This document shows, in pieces, positions 21,601 to 35,672 of a DNA stretch of 64,000 bases. The stretch spans positions 2,790,001 through 2,854,000 of the forward strand of contig JAZARR010000231.1 of NCBI GenBank assembly GCA_037389465.1, given 5' to 3'. A model generated the notes under the pieces. The model ran no database searches and was not told the origin of the DNA. It saw nothing but the letters and a program-made list of their open reading frames with translations. Source of the DNA: Baylisascaris procyonis. Its lineage: Eukaryota > Nematoda > Chromadorea > Rhabditida > Ascarididae. Position numbers and translations under genes: made by a program. Position 1 is the first letter of the stretch; every line of letters begins with the position of its first letter.

Positions 21601-24600
21601 TTAGGCTTAGGCTTAGGCTTAGGCTTAGGCTTAGGCTTATTCTTAAACTTAGGCTTAGGCTTAGGCTTAGGCTTAGGCTTAGGCTTAGGCTTAGGCTTAG
21701 GCTTGGGCTTAGGCTTAGGCTTAGGCTTAGGCTTAGGCTTAGGCTTAGGCTTAGGCTTAGGCTTATTCTTAAACCTACGCTTAGGCTTAGGCTTAGGCTT
21801 AGGCTTAGGCTTAGGCTTGGGCTTAAGCTTAGGCTTAGGCTTAGGCTTAGGCTTAGGCTTAGGCTTAGGCTTAAACTTAGGCTTAGGCTTAGGCTTAGGC
21901 TTAGCCTTAGGCTTATTCTTAAACTTAGGCTTAGGCTTAGGCTTAGGCTTAGGCTTAGGCTTAGGCTAAGGCTTAGGCTTAGGCTTAGGCTTAGGCTTAG
22001 GCTTATGCTTAGGCTTAGGCTTAGGCTTAGGCTTAGGCTTAGGCTTAAACTTATTCTTAAACTTAGGCTTGGGTTTAGGCTTAGGCTTAGGCTTAGGCTT
22101 AGGCTTAGGCTTAGGCTTAGGCTTAGGCTTAGGCTTAGGCTTAGGCTTAGGCTTAGGCTTAGGCTTAGGCTTAGGCTTAGGCTTAGGCTTAGGCTTAGGC
22201 TTAGGCTTAGGCTTAGGCTTAGGCTTAGGCTTAGGCTTAGGCTTAGGCTTAGGCTTAGGCTTAGGCTTAGGCTTAGGCTTAGGCTTAGGCTTAGGCTTAG
22301 GCTTATTCTTAAACTTAGGCTTAGGCTTGGGCTTAGGCTTATTCTTAAACTTAGGCTTAGGCTTAGGCTTATTCTTAAACTTAGGCTTAGGCTTAGGCTT
22401 AGGCTTAGGCTTAGGCTTAGGCTTGGGCTTAGGCTTAGGCTTAGGCTTAGGCTTAGGCTTATTCTTAAACTTAGGCTTAGGCTTAGGCTTAGGCTTAGGC
22501 TTAGGCTTAGGCTTAGGCTTAGGCTTAGGCTTAGGCTTAGGCTTAGGCTTAGGCTTAGGCTTAGGCTTAGGCTTAAACTTTGGCTTAGGCTTAGGCTTAG
22601 GCTTAGGCTTAGGCTTAGGCTTATTCTTAAACTTAGGCTTAGGCTTAGGCTTAGGCTTAGGCTTAGGCTTAGGCTTAGGCTTAGGCTTAGGCTTAGGCTT
22701 AGGCTTAGGCTTAGGCTTAAACTTAGGCTTAGGCTTAGGCTTAAACCTACGCTTAAACTTATACTTAGGCTTAGGCTTAGGCTTAGGCTTGGGCTTAGGC
22801 CTAAACTTAGGCTTATGCTTAGGCTTGGGCTTAGGCTTAGGCATAAACTTAGGCTTATGCTTAAACTTAGCTTAGGCTTAGGCTTAAACTTACGCTTAAA
22901 CTTAGGCTTAGGCTTAGGCTTAGGCTTATTCTTAAACTTAGGCTTAGGCTTAGGCTTATTCTTAAACTTAGGCTTAGGCTTAGGCTTAGGCTTAGGCTTA
23001 GGCTTAGGCTTGGGCTTAGGCTTAGGCTTAGGCTTAGGCTAAGGCTTAGGCTTAGGCTTAGGCTTAGGCTTAGGCTTAGGCTTAGGCTTAGGCTTAGGCT
23101 TAGGCTTAGGCTTAGGCTTAGGCTTAGGCTTAGGCTTAGGCTTAGGCTTAGGCTTAGCGCTTAGCGCTTAGGCTTAGGCTTAGGCTTAGGCTTAGGCTTA
23201 GGCTTAGCGCTTAGGCTTAGGCTTAGGCTTAGGCTTAGGCTTAGGCTTAGGCTTAGGCTTAGGCTTAGGCTTAAGCTTAGGCTTAGGCTTAGGCTTAGGC
23301 TCATTCTTAAACTTAGGCTTAGGCTTAGGCTTAGGCTTAGGCTTATTCTTAAACTTAGGCTTAGGCTTAGGCTTAGGCTTAGGCTTAGGCTTAGGCTTAG
23401 GCTTGGGCTTAGGCTTAGGGCTTAGGCTTAGGCTTAGCCTTAGGCTTAGGCTTAAACTTAGGCTTAGGCTTAGGCTTAGGCTTCAACTTAGGCTTAGGCT
23501 TAGGCTTAAACCTACGCTTAAACTTATACTTAGGCTTAGGCTTAGGCTTAGGCTTGGGCTTAGGCCTAAACTTAGGCTTATGCTTAGGCTTGGGCTTAGG
23601 CTTAGGCCTAAACTTAGGCTTATGCTTAAACTTAGGCTTAGGCTTAGGCTTAGGCTTAGGCTTAGGCTTAGGCTTAGGCTTAGGCTTAGGCTTAGGCTTA
23701 GGCTTAGGCTTAGGCTTAGGCTTATTCTTAAACTTAGGCTTAGGCTTAGGCTTAGGCTTAGGCTGAGGCTTAGGCTTATTCTTAAACTTAGGCTTAGGCT
23801 TAGGCTTAGGCTTAGGCTTAGGCTTAGGCTTAGGCTTAGGCTTATTCTTAAACTTAGGCTTAGGTTTGGGCTTAGGCTTAGGCTTAGGCTTAGGCTTAGG
23901 CTTAGGCTAAGGCTTAGGCTTAGGCTTAGGCTTAGGCTTAGGCTTAGGCTTAGGCTTAGGCTTAAACTTAGGCTTAGGCTTAGGCTTAGGCTTAAACTTA
24001 GGCTTAGGCTTAGGCTTAAACCTACGCTTAAACTTATACTTAGGCTTAGGCTTAGGCTTAGGCTTGGGCTTAGGCCTAAACTTAGGCTTATGCTTAGGCT
24101 TGGGCTTAGGCTTAGGCCTAAACTTAGGCTTATGCTTAAACTTAGCTTAGGCTTAGGCTTAAACTTACGCTTAAACTTAGGCTTAGGCTTAGGCTTAAAC
24201 TTAGGCTTAGGTCCAAACTTAGGCTCATTCTTGGGCTTAGGCTTAGTCTAAGCTTATGCATAGGCCTAGGCTTAGGCTTAAACTTAGACTTAAACATAGG
24301 CTTAGGCTTAAACTTAGGCTTAGGCTTAGGCTTAAACTTAGGCTTAGCCTTAAGCTTAGGCTTAGGCTTAGGCTTAGGCTTGGGCTTAGGCTTAGGCTTA
24401 GGCTTATTCTTAAACTTAGGCTTAGGCTTAGGCTTAGGCTTAGGCTTAGGCTTAGGCTTATTCTTAAACTTAGGCTTAGGCTTAGGCTTAGGCTTAGGCT
24501 TAGGCTTAGGCTTAGGGCTTAGGCTTAGGCTTAGCCTTAGGCTTAGGCTTAAACTTAGGCTTAGGCTTAGGCTTAGGCTTAAACTTAGGCTTAGGCTTAG

Positions 24601-24650
24601 GCTTAAACCTACGCTTAAACTTATACTTAGGCTTAGGCTTAGACTTAGGC

Positions 24651-27600
24651 TTGGGCTTAGGCCTAAACTTAGGCTTATGCTTAGGCTTGGGCTTAGGCTT
24701 AGGCCTAAACTTAGGCTTATGCTTAAACTTAGGCTTAGGCTTAGGCTTAGGCTTAGGCTTAGGCTTAGGCTTAGGCTTAGGCTTAGGCTTAGGCTTAGGC
24801 TTAGGCTTAGGCTTATTCTTAAACTTAGGCTTAGGCTTAGGCTTAGGCTTAGGCTTAGGCTTAGGCTTAGGCTTAGGCTTATTCTTAAACTTAGGCTTAG
24901 ACTTAGGCTTAGGCTTAGGCTTAGGCTTAGGCTTAGGCTTAGGCTTAGGCTCAGGCTTAGGCTTAGGCTTAGGCTTAGGCTTATTCTTAAACTTAGGCTT
25001 AGGCTTGGGCTTAGGCTTATTCTTAAACTTAGGCTTAGGCTTAGGCTTATTCTTAAACTTAGGCTTAGGCTTAGGCTTAGGCTTAGGCTTGGGCTTAGGC
25101 TTAGGCTTAGGCTTAGGCTAAGGCTTAGGCTTAGGCTTAGGCTTAGGCTTAGGCTTAGGCTCAGGCTTAGGCTTAAACTTAGGCTCAGGCTTAGGCTTAG
25201 GCTTAAACTTAGGCTTAGGCTTAGGCTTAAACCTACGCTTAAACTTATACTTAGGCTTAGGCTTAGGCTTAGGCTTGGGCTTAGGCCTAAACTTAGGCTT
25301 ATGCTTAGGCTTGGGCTTAGGCTTAGGCCTAAACTTAGGCTTATGCTTAAACTTAGCTTAGGCTTAGGCTTAAACTTACGCTTAAACTTAGGCTTAGGCT
25401 TAGGCTTAGGCTTAGGCTTAGGCTTAGGCTTAGGGCTTAGGCTTAGGCTTAGCCTTAGGCTTAGGCTTAAACTTAGGCTTAGGCTTAGGCTTAGGCTTAA
25501 ACTTAGGCTTAGGCTTAGGCTTAAACCTACGCTTAAACTTATACTTAGGCTTAGGCTTAGGCTTAGGCTTAGGCTCAGGCTTAGGCTTAAACTTAGGCTC
25601 AGGCTTAGGCTTAGGCTTAAACTTAGGCTTAGGCTTAGGCTTAAACCTACGCTTAAACTTATACTTAGGCTTAGGCTTAGGCTTAGGCTTGGGCTTAGGC
25701 CTAAACTTAGGCTTATGCTTAGGCTTAGGCTTAGGCTTAGGCCTAAACTTAGGCTTATGCTTAAACTTAGCTTAGGCTTAGGCTTAAACTTACGCTTAAA
25801 CTTAGGCTTAGGCTTAGGCTTAGGCTTAGGCTTAGGCTTAGGCTTAGGCTTAGGGCTTAGGCTTAGGCTTAGCCTTAGGCTTAGGCTTAAACTTAGGCTT
25901 AGGCTTAGGCTTAGGCTTAAACTTAGGCTTAGGCTTAGGCTTAAACCTACGCTTAAACTTATACTTAGGCTTAGGCTTAGGCTTAGGCTTGGGCTTAGGC
26001 CTAAACTTAGGCTTATGCTTAGGCTTGGGCTTAGGCTTAGGCCTAAACTTAGGCTTATGCTTAAACTTAGGCTTAGGCTTAGGCTTAGGCTTAGGCTTAG
26101 GCTTAGGCTTAGGCTTAGGCTTAGGCTTAGGCTTAGGCTTAGGCTTAGGCTTAGGCTTATTCTTAAACTTAGGCTTAAGGTTAGGCTTAGGCTTAGGCTT
26201 AGGCTTAGGCTTAGGCTTAGGCTTATTCTTAAACTTAGGCTTAGACTTAGGCTTAGGCTTAGGCTTAGGCTTAGGCTTAGGCTTAGGCTTAGGCTCAGGC
26301 TTAGGCTTAGGCTTAGGCTTAGGCTTATTCTTAAACTTAGGCTTAGGCTTAGGCTTATTCTTAAACTTAGGCTTAGGCTTAGGCTTAGGCTTAGGCTTGG
26401 GCTTAGGCTTAGGCTTAGGCTTAGGCTAAGGCTTAGGCTTAGGCTTAGGCTTAGGCTTAGGCTTAAACTTAGGCTTAGGCTTAGGCTTAAACCTACGCTT
26501 AAACTTATACTTAGGCTTAGGCTTAGGCTTAGGCTTAGGCTCAGGCTTAGGCTTAAACTTAGGCTCAGGCTTAGGCTTAGGCTTAAACTTAGGCTTAGGC
26601 TTAGGCTTAAACCTACGCTTAAACTTATACTTAGGCTTAGGCTTAGGCTTAGGCTTGGGCTTAGGCCTAAACTTAGGCTTATGCTTAGGCTTGGGCTTAG
26701 GCTTAGGCCTAAACTTAGGCTTATGCTTAAACTTAGCTTAGGCTTAGGCTTAAACTTACGCTTAAACTTAGGCTTAGGCTTAGGCTTAGGCTTAGGCTTA
26801 GGCTTAGGCTTAGGGCTTAGGCTTAGGCTTAGCCTTAGGCTTAGGCTTAAACTTAGGCTTAGGCTTAGGCTTAGGCTTAAACTTAGGCTTAGGCTTAGGC
26901 TTAAACCTACGCTTAAACTTATACTTAGGCTTAGGCTTAGGCTTAGGCTTGGGCTTAGGCCTAAACTTAGGCTTATGCTTAGGTTTGGGCTTAGGCTTAG
27001 GCCTAAACTTAGGCTTATGCTTAAACTTAGGCTTAGGCTTAGGCTTAGGCTTAGGCTTAGGCTTAGGCTTAGGCTTAGGCTTAGGCTTAGGCTTAGGCTT
27101 AGGCTTAGGCTTATTCTTAAACTTAGGCTTAGGCTTAGGCTTAGGCTTAGGCTTAGGCTTAGGCTTAGGCTTAGGCTTATTCTTAAACTTAGGCTTAGAC
27201 TTAGGCTTAGGCTTAGGCTTAGGCTTAGGCTTAGGCTTAGGCTTAGGCTCAGGCTTAGGCTTAGGCTTAGGCTTAGGCTTATTCTTAAACTTAGGCTTAG
27301 GCTTGGGCTTAGGCTTATTCTTAAACTTAGGCTTAGGCTTAGGCTTATTCTTAAACTTAGGCTTAGGCTTAGGCTTAGGCTTAGGCTTGGGCTTAGGCTT
27401 AGGCTTAGGCTTAGGCTAAGGCTTAGGCTTAGGCTTAGGCTTAGGCTTAGGCTTAGGCTCAGGCTTAGGCTTAAACTTAGGCTCAGGCTTAGGCTTAGGC
27501 TTAAACTTAGGCTTAGGCTTAGGCTTAAACCTACGCTTAAACTTATACTTAGGCTTAGGCTTAGGCTTAGGCTTGGGCTTAGGCCTAAACTTAGGCTTAT

Positions 27601-29300
27601 GCTTAGGCTTGGGCTTAGGCTTAGGCCTAAACTTAGGCTTATGCTTAAACTTAGCTTAGGCTTAGGCTTAAACTTACGCTTAAACTTAGGCTTAGGCTTA
27701 GGCTTAGGCTTAGGCTTAGGCTTAGGCTTAGGCTTAGGGCTTAGGCTTAGGCTTAGCCTTAGGCTTAGGCTTAAACTTAGGCTTAGGCTTAGGCTTAGGC
27801 TTAAACTTAGGCTTAGGCTTAGGCTTAAACCTACGCTTAAACTTATACTTAGGCTTAGGCTTAGGCTTAGGCTTAGGCTCAGGCTTAGGCTTAAACTTAG
27901 GCTCAGGCTTAGGCTTAGGCTTAAACTTAGGCTTAGGCTTAGGCTTAAACCTACGCTTAAACTTATACTTAGGCTTAGGCTTAGGCTTAGGCTTGGGCTT
28001 AGGCCTAAACTTAGGCTTATGCTTAGGCTTGGGCTTAGGCTTAGGCCTAAACTTAGGCTTATGCTTAAACTTAGCTTAGGCTTAGGCTTAAACTTACGCT
28101 TAAACTTAGGCTTAGGCTTAGGCTTAGGCTTAGGCTTAGGCTTAGGCTTAGGCTTAGGCTTAGGCTTAGCCTTAGGCTTAGGCTTAAACTTAGGCTTAGG
28201 CTTAGGCTTAGGCTTAAACTTAGGCTTAGGCTTAGGCTTAAACCTACGCTTAAACTTATACTTAGGCTTAGGCTTAGGCTTAGGCTTGGGCTTAGGCCTA
28301 AACTTAGGCTTATGCTTAGGCTTGGGCTTAGGCTTAGGCCTAAACTTAGGCTTATGCTTAAACTTAGGCTTAGGCTTAGGCTTAGGCTTAGGCTTAGGCT
28401 TAGGCTTAGGCTTAGGCTTAGGCTTAGGCTTAGGCTTAGGCTTAGGCTTAGGCTTAGGCTTATTCTTAAACTTAGGCTTAGGCTTAGGCTTAGGCTTAGG
28501 CTTAGGCTTAGGCTTAGGCTTAGGCTTATTCTTAAACTTAGGCTTAGACTTAGGCTTAGGCTTAGGCTTAGGCTTAGGCTTAGGCTTAGGCTTAGGCTTA
28601 GGCTTAGGCTTAGGCTTAGGCTTAGGCTTAGGCTTAGGCTTATTCTTAAACTTAGGCTTAGGCTTGGGCTTAGGCTTATTCTTAAACTTAGGCTTAGGCT
28701 TAGGCTTATTCTTAAACTTAGGCTTAGGCTTAGGCTTAGGCTTAGGCTTAGGCTTAGGCTTAGGCTTAGGCTTAGGCTAAGGCTTAGGCTTAGGCTTAGG
28801 CTTAGGCTTAGGCTTAAACTTAGGCTTAGGCTTAGGCTTAAACCTACGCTTAAACTTATACTTAGGCTTAGGCTTAGGCTTAGGCTTAGGCTCAGGCTTA
28901 GGCTTAAACTTAGGCTCAGGCTTAGGCTTAGGCTTAAACTTAGGCTTAGGCTTAGGCTTAAACCTACGCTTAAACTTATACTTAGGCTTAGGCTTAGGCT
29001 TAGGCTTGGGCTTAGGCCTAAACTTAGGCTTATGCTTAGGCTTAGGCTTAGGCTTAGGCCTAAACTTAGGCTTATGCTTAAACTTAGCTTAGGCTTAGGC
29101 TTAAACTTACGCTTAAACTTAGGCTTAGGCTTAGGCTTAGGCTTAGGCTTAGGCTTAGGCTTAGGGCTTAGGCTTAGGCTTAGCCTTAGGCTTAGGCTTA
29201 AAGTTAGGCTTAGGCTTAGGCTTAGGCTTAAACTTAGGCTTAGGCTTAGGCTTAAACCTACGCTTAAACTTATACTTAGGCTTAGGCTTAGGCTTAGGCT
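24651..29300 (+). repeat. ~2.3 kb tandem duplication
   Basis: The anchor TTGGGCTTAGGCCTAAAC starts at 24651, 25989, 26949, 28286 and 29300. The alternating spacings 1338, 960, 1337 and 1014 bp show a two-part unit of about 2.3 kb present twice. The 54 bp difference between the short spacings equals nine hexamers. Confidence 0.8.
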
Positions 29301-30128
29301 TGGGCTTAGGCCTAAACTTAGGCTTATGCTTAGGCTTGGGCTTAGGCTTAGGCCTAAACTTAGGCTTATGCTTAAACTTAGGCTTAGGCTTAGGCTTAGG
29401 GCTTAGGCTTAGGCTTAGGCTTAGGCTTAGGCTTAGGCTTAGGCTTAGGCTTAGGCTTAGGCTTAGGCTTAGGCTTATTCTTAAACTTAGGCTTAGGCTT
29501 AGGCTTAGGCTTAGGCTTAGGCTTAGGCTTAGGCTTAGGCTTATTCTTAAACTTAGGCTTAGACTTAGGCTTAGGCTTAGGCTTAGGCTTAGGCTTAGGC
29601 TTAGGCTTAGGCTCAGGCTTAGGCTTAGGCTTAGGCTTAGGCTTATTCTTAAACTTAGGCTTAGGCTTGGGCTTAGGCTTATTCTTAAACTTAGGCTTAG
29701 GCTTAGGCTTATTCTTAAACTTAGGCTTAGGCTTAGGCTTAGGCTTAGGCTTGGGCTTAGGCTTAGGCTTAGGCTTAGGCTAAGGCTTAGGCTTAGGCTT
29801 AGGCTTAGGCTTAGGCTTAGGCTCAGGCTTAGGCTTAAACTTAGGCTTAGGCTTAGGCTTAGGCTTAAACTTAGGCTTAGGCTTAGGCTTAAACCTACGC
29901 TTAAACTTATACTTAGGCTTAGGCTTAGGCTTAGGCTTGGGCTTAGGCCTAAACTTAGGCTTATGCTTAGGCTTGGGCTTAGGCTTAGGCCTAAACTTAG
30001 GCTTATGCTTAAACTTAGCTTAGGCTTAGGCTTAAACTTACGCTTAAACTTAGGCTTAGGCTTAGGCTTAAACTTAGGGTTAGGTCCAAACTTAGGCTCA
30101 TTCTTGGCCTTAGGCTTAGTCTAAGCTT

Positions 30129-31704
30129 ATGCATAGGCCTAGGCTTAGGCTTAAACTTAGACTTAAACATAGCTTAGGCTTAAACTTAGGCTTAGGCTTA
30201 GGCTTAAACTTAGGCTTAGCCTTAAGCTTAGGCTTAGGCTTAGGCTTAGGCTTGGGCTTAGGCCTAAACTTAGGCTTATGCTTAGGCTTGGGCTTAGGCT
30301 TAGGCCTAAACTTAGGCTTATGCTTAAACTTAGCTTAGGCTTAGGCTTAAACTTACGCTTAAACTTAGGCTTAGGCTTAGGCTTCAACTTAGGCTTAGGT
30401 CCAAACTTAGGCTCATTCTTGGGCTTAGGCTTAGTCTAAGCTTATGCATAGGCCTAGGCTTAGGCTTAAACTTAGACTTAAACATAGCTTAGGCTTAAAC
30501 TTAGGCTTAGGCTTAGGCTTAAACCTACGCTTAAACTTATACTTAGGCTTAGGCTTAGGCTTAGGCTTGGGCTTAGGCCTAAACTTAGGCTTATGCTTAG
30601 GCTTGGGCTTAGGCTTAGGCCTAAACTTAGGCTTATGCTTAAACTTAGCTTAGGCTTAGGCTTAAACTTACGCTTAAACTTAGGCTTAGGCTTAGGCTTA
30701 AACTTAGGCTTAGGTCCAAACTTAGGCTCATTCTTGGGCTTAGGCTTAGTCTAAGCTTATGCATAGGCCTAGGCTTAGGCTTAAACTTAGACTTAAACAT
30801 AGGCTTAGGCTTAAACTTAGGCTTAGGCTTAGGCTTAAACTTAGGCTTAGCCTTAAGCTTAGGCTTAGGCCTAGGCTTAGGCTTGGGCTTAGGCCTAAAC
30901 TTAGGCTTATGCTTAGGCTTGGGCTTAGGCTTAGGCCTAAACTTAGGCTTATGCTTAAACTTAGCTTAGGCTTAGGCTTAAACTTACGCTTAAACTTAGG
31001 CTTAGGCTTAGGCTTCAACTTAGGCTTAGGTCCAAACTTAGGCTCATTCTTGGGCTTAGGCTTAGTCTAAGCTTATGCATAGGCCTAGGCTTAGGCTTAA
31101 ACTTAGACTTAAACATAGCTTAGGCTTAAACTTAGGCTTAGGCTTAGGCTTAAACCTACGCTTACACTTATACTTAGGCTTAGGCTTAGGCTTAGGCTTG
31201 GGCTTAGGCCTAAACTTAGGCTTATGCTTAGGCTTGGGCTTAGGCTTAGGCCTAAACTTAGGCTTATGCTTAAACTTAGCTTAGGCTTAGGCTTAAACTT
31301 ACGCTTAAACTTAGGCTTAGGCTTAGGCTTAAACTTAGGCTTAGGTCCAAACTTAGGCTCATTCTTGGGCTTAGGCTTAGTCTAAGCTTATGCATAGGCC
31401 TAGGCTTAGGCTTAAACTTAGACTTAAACATAGGCTTAGGCTTAAACTTAGGCTTAGGCTTAGGCTTAAACTTAGGCTTAGCCTTAAGCTTAGGCTTAGG
31501 CTTAGGCTTAGGCTTAGGCTTAGGCTTAGGCTTAGGCTTATTCTTAAACTTAGGCTTAGGCTTAGGCTTAGGCTTAGGCTTAGGCTTAGGCTTATTCTTA
31601 AACTTAGGCTTAGGCTTAGGCTTAGGCTTAGGCTTAGGCTTAGGCTTAGGCTTAGGCTTAGGCTTAGGCTTAGGCTTAGCCTTAGGCTTAGGCTTAAACT
31701 TAGG
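30129..31704 (+). repeat. 315 bp unit array 2 (five starts)
   Basis: Cassette starts at 30129, 30444, 30759, 31075 and 31390, spacings 315, 315, 316 and 315 bp. The third unit has an extra CCTAGG variant and the fourth has TTACAC in place of TTAAAC; both changes recur in array 4. Confidence 0.92.
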
Positions 31705-34700
31705 CTTAGGCTTAGGCTTAGGCTTAAACTTAGGCTTAGGCTTAGGCTTAAACCTACGCTTAAACTTATACTTAGGCTTAGGCTTAGGCTTAGGCTTGGG
31801 CTTAGGCCTAAACTTAGGCTTATGCTTAGGCTTGGGCTTAGGCTTAGGCTTAGGCTTCAACTTAGGCTTAGGCTTAGGCTTAGGCTTAGGCTTAGGCTTA
31901 GGCTTAGGCTTAGGCTTAGGCTTATTCTTAAACTTAGGCTTAGGCTTAGGCTTAGGCTTAGGCTTAGGCTTAGGCTTAGGCTTAGGCTTAGGCTTAGGCT
32001 TAGGCTTAGGCTTAGGCTTATTCTTAAACTTAGGCTTAGGCTTAGGCTTAGGCTTAGGCTTAGGCTTAGGCTTATTCTTAAACTTAGGCTTAGGCTTAGG
32101 CTTAGGCTTAGGCTGAGGCTTAGGCTTATTCTTAAACTTAGGCTTAGGCTTAGGCTTAGGCTTAGGCTTAGGCTTAGGCTTAGGCTTAGGCTTATTCTTA
32201 AACTTAGGCTTAGGTTTGGGCTTAGGCTTAGGCTTAGGCTTAGGCTTAGGCTTAGGCTAAGGCTTAGGCTTAGGCTTAGGCTTAGGCTTAGGCTTAGGCT
32301 TAGGCTTAGGCTTAAACTTAGGCTTAGGCTTAGGCTTAGGCTTAAACTTAGGCTTAGGCTTAGGCTTAAACCTACGCTTAAACTTATACTTAGGCTTAGG
32401 CTTAGGCTTAGGCTTGGGCTTAGGCCTAAACTTAGGCTTATGCTTAGGCTTGGGCTTAGGCTTAGGCCTAAACTTAGGCTTATGCTTAAACTTAGCTTAG
32501 GCTTAGGCTTAAACTTACGCTTAAACTTAGGCTTAGGCTTAGGCTTAAACTTAGGCTTAGGTCCAAACTTAGGCTCATTCTTGGGCTTAGGCTTAGTCTA
32601 AGCTTATGCATAGGCCTAGGCTTAGGCTTAAACTTAGACTTAAACATAGGCTTAGGCTTAAACTTAGGCTTAGGCTTAGGCTTAAACTTAGGCTTAGCCT
32701 TAAGCTTAGGCTTAGGCTTAGGCTTAGGCTTAGGCTTAGGCTTAGGCTTAGGCTTATTCTTAAACTTAGGCTTAGGCTTAGGCTTAGGCTTAGGCTTAGG
32801 CTTAGGCTTATTCTTAAACTTAGGCTTAGGCTTAGGCTTAGGCTTAGGCTTAGGCTTAGGCTTAGGCTTAGGCTTAGCCTCAGGCTTAGGCTTAAACTTA
32901 GGCTTAGGCTTAGGCTTAGGCTTAAACTTAGGCTTAGGCTTAGGCTTAAACCTACGCTTAAACTTATACTTAGGCTTAGGCTTAGGCTTAGGCTTGGGCT
33001 TAGGCCTAAACTTAGGCTTATGCTTAGGCTTGGGCTTAGGCTTAGGCCTAAACTTAGGCTTATGCTTAAACTTAGGCTTAGGCTTAGGCTTAGGCTTAGG
33101 CTTAGGCTTAGGCTTAGGCTTAGGCTTAGGCTTAGGCTTAGGCTTAGGCTTAGGCTTATTCTTAAACTTAGGCTTAGGCTTAGGCTTAGGCTTAGGCTTA
33201 GGCTTAGGCTTAGGCTTAGGCTTATTCTTAAACTTAGGCTTAGACTTAGGCTTAGGCTTAGGCTTAGGCTTAGGCTTAGGCTTAGGCTTAGGCTCAGGCT
33301 TAGGCTTAGGCTTAGGCTTAGGCTTATTCTTAAACTTAGGCTTAGGCTTGGGCTTAGGCTTATTCTTAAACTTAGGCTTAGGCTTAGGCTTATTCTTAAA
33401 CTTAGGCTTAGGCTTAGGCTTAGGCTTAGGCTTGGGCTTAGGCTTAGGCTTAGGCTTAGGCTAAGGCTTAGGCTTAGGCTTAGGCTTAGGCTTAGGCTTA
33501 GGCTCAGGCTTAGGCTTAAACTTAGGCTCAGGCTTAGGCTTAGGCTTAAACTTAGGCTTAGGCTTAGGCTTAAACCTACGCTTAAACTTATACTTAGGCT
33601 TAGGCTTGGGCTTAGGCCTAAACTTAGGCTTATGCTTAGGCTTGGGCTTAGGCTTAGGCCTAAACTTAGGCTTATGCTTAAACTTAGCTTAGGCTTAGGC
33701 TTAAACTTACGCTTAAACTTAGGCTTAGGCTTAGGCTTAGGCTTAGGCTTAGGCTTAGGCTTAGGGCTTAGGCTTAGGCTTAGCCTTAGGCTTAGGCTTA
33801 AACTTAGGCTTAGGCTTAGGCTTAGGCTTAAACTTAGGCTTAGGCTTAGGCTTAAACCTACGCTTAAACTTATACTTAGGCTTAGGCTTAGGCTTAGGCT
33901 TGGGCTTAGGCCTAAACTTAGGCTTATGCTTAGGCTTGGGCTTAGGCTTAGGCCTAAACTTAGGCTTATGCTTAAACTTAGGCTTAGGCTTAGGCTTAGG
34001 CTTAGGCTTAGGCTTAGGCTTAGGCTTAGGCTTAGGCTTAGGCTTAGGCTTAGGCTTAGGCTTAGGCTTAGGCTTATTCTTAAACTTAGGCTTAGGCTTA
34101 GGCTTAGGCTTAGGCTTAGGCTTAGGCTTAGGCTTAGGCTTATTCTTAAACTTAGGCTTAGACTTAGGCTTAGGCTTAGGCTTAGGCTTAGGCTTAGGCT
34201 TAGGCTTAGGCTCAGGCTTAGGCTTAGGCTTAGGCTTAGGCTTATTCTTAAACTTAGGCTTAGGCTTGGGCTTAGGCTTATTCTTAAACTTAGGCTTAGG
34301 CTTAGGCTTATTCTTAAACTTAGGCTTAGGCTTAGGCTTAGGCTTAGGCTTGGGCTTAGGCTTAGGCTTAGGCTTAGGCTAAGGCTTAGGCTTAGGCTTA
34401 GGCTTAGGCTTAGGCTTAGGCTCAGGCTTAGGCTTAAACTTAGGCTTAGGCTTAGGCTTAGGCTTAAACTTAGGCTTAGGCTTAGGCTTAAACCTACGCT
34501 TAAACTTATACTTAGGCTTAGGCTTAGGCTTAGGCTTGGGCTTAGGCCTAAACTTAGGCTTATGCTTAGGCTTGGGCTTAGGCTTAGGCCTAAGCTTAGG
34601 CTTATGCTTAAACTTAGCTTAGGCTTAGGCTTAAACTTACGCTTAAACTTAGGCTTAGGCTTAGGCTTAAACTTAGGGTTAGGTCCAAACTTAGGCTCAT

Positions 34701-34727
34701 TCTTGGCCTTAGGCTTAGTCTAAGCTT

Positions 34728-35672
34728 ATGCATAGGCCTAGGCTTAGGCTTAAACTTAGACTTAAACATAGCTTAGGCTTAAACTTAGGCTTAGGCTTAG
34801 GCTTAAACTTAGGCTTAGCCTTAAGCTTAGGCTTAGGCTTAGGCTTAGGCTTGGGCTTAGGCCTAAACTTAGGCTTATGCTTAGGCTTGGGCTTAGGCTT
34901 AGGCCTAAACTTAGGCTTATGCTTAAACTTAGCTTAGGCTTAGGCTTAAACTTACGCTTAAACTTAGGCTTAGGCTTAGGCTTCAACTTAGGCTTAGGTC
35001 CAAACTTAGGCTCATTCTTGGGCTTAGGCTTAGTCTAAGCTTATGCATAGGCCTAGGCTTAGGCTTAAACTTAGACTTAAACATAGCTTAGGCTTAAACT
35101 TAGGCTTAGGCTTAGGCTTAAACCTACGCTTAAACTTATACTTAGGCTTAGGCTTAGGCTTAGGCTTGGGCTTAGGCCTAAACTTAGGCTTATGCTTAGG
35201 CTTGGGCTTAGGCTTAGGCCTAAACTTAGGCTTATGCTTAAACTTAGCTTAGGCTTAGGCTTAAACTTACGCTTAAACTTAGGCTTAGGCTTAGGCTTAA
35301 ACTTAGGCTTAGGTCCAAACTTAGGCTCATTCTTGGGCTTAGGCTTAGTCTAAGCTTATGCATAGGCCTAGGCTTAGGCTTAAACTTAGACTTAAACATA
35401 GGCTTAGGCTTAAACTTAGGCTTAGGCTTAGGCTTAAACTTAGGCTTAGCCTTAAGCTTAGGCTTAGGCTTAGGCTTAGGCTTAGGCTTAGGCTTAGGCT
35501 TAGGCTTATTCTTAAACTTAGGCTTAGGCTTAGGCTTAGGCTTAGGCTTAGGCTTAGGCTTATTCTTAAACTTAGGCTTAGGCTTAGGCTTAGGCTTAGG
35601 CTTAGGGCTTAGGCTTAGGCTTAGCCTTAGGCTTAGGCTTAAACTTAGGCTTAGGCTTAGGCTTAGGCTTAA
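34728..35672 (+). repeat. 315 bp unit array 3 (three starts)
   Basis: Cassette starts at 34728, 35043 and 35358, with the same layout as array 1. Confidence 0.9.

Larger units (their letters stand above)
15540..24650 (+). repeat. ~9 kb segment, copied again at ~40.1-49.1 kb
   Basis: Anchors at 15646, 16029, 16917, 17745, 18060, 18375, 19699, 23403, 24256 and 24651 recur in the same order at 40168, 40557, 41462, 42290, 42605, 42920, 44225, 47813, 48666 and 49061. Offsets drift from 24,522 to 24,545 to 24,410 bp, so the copies have since gained and lost repeats. The segment includes a 315 bp tandem array and units of about 0.9 kb. Confidence 0.85.
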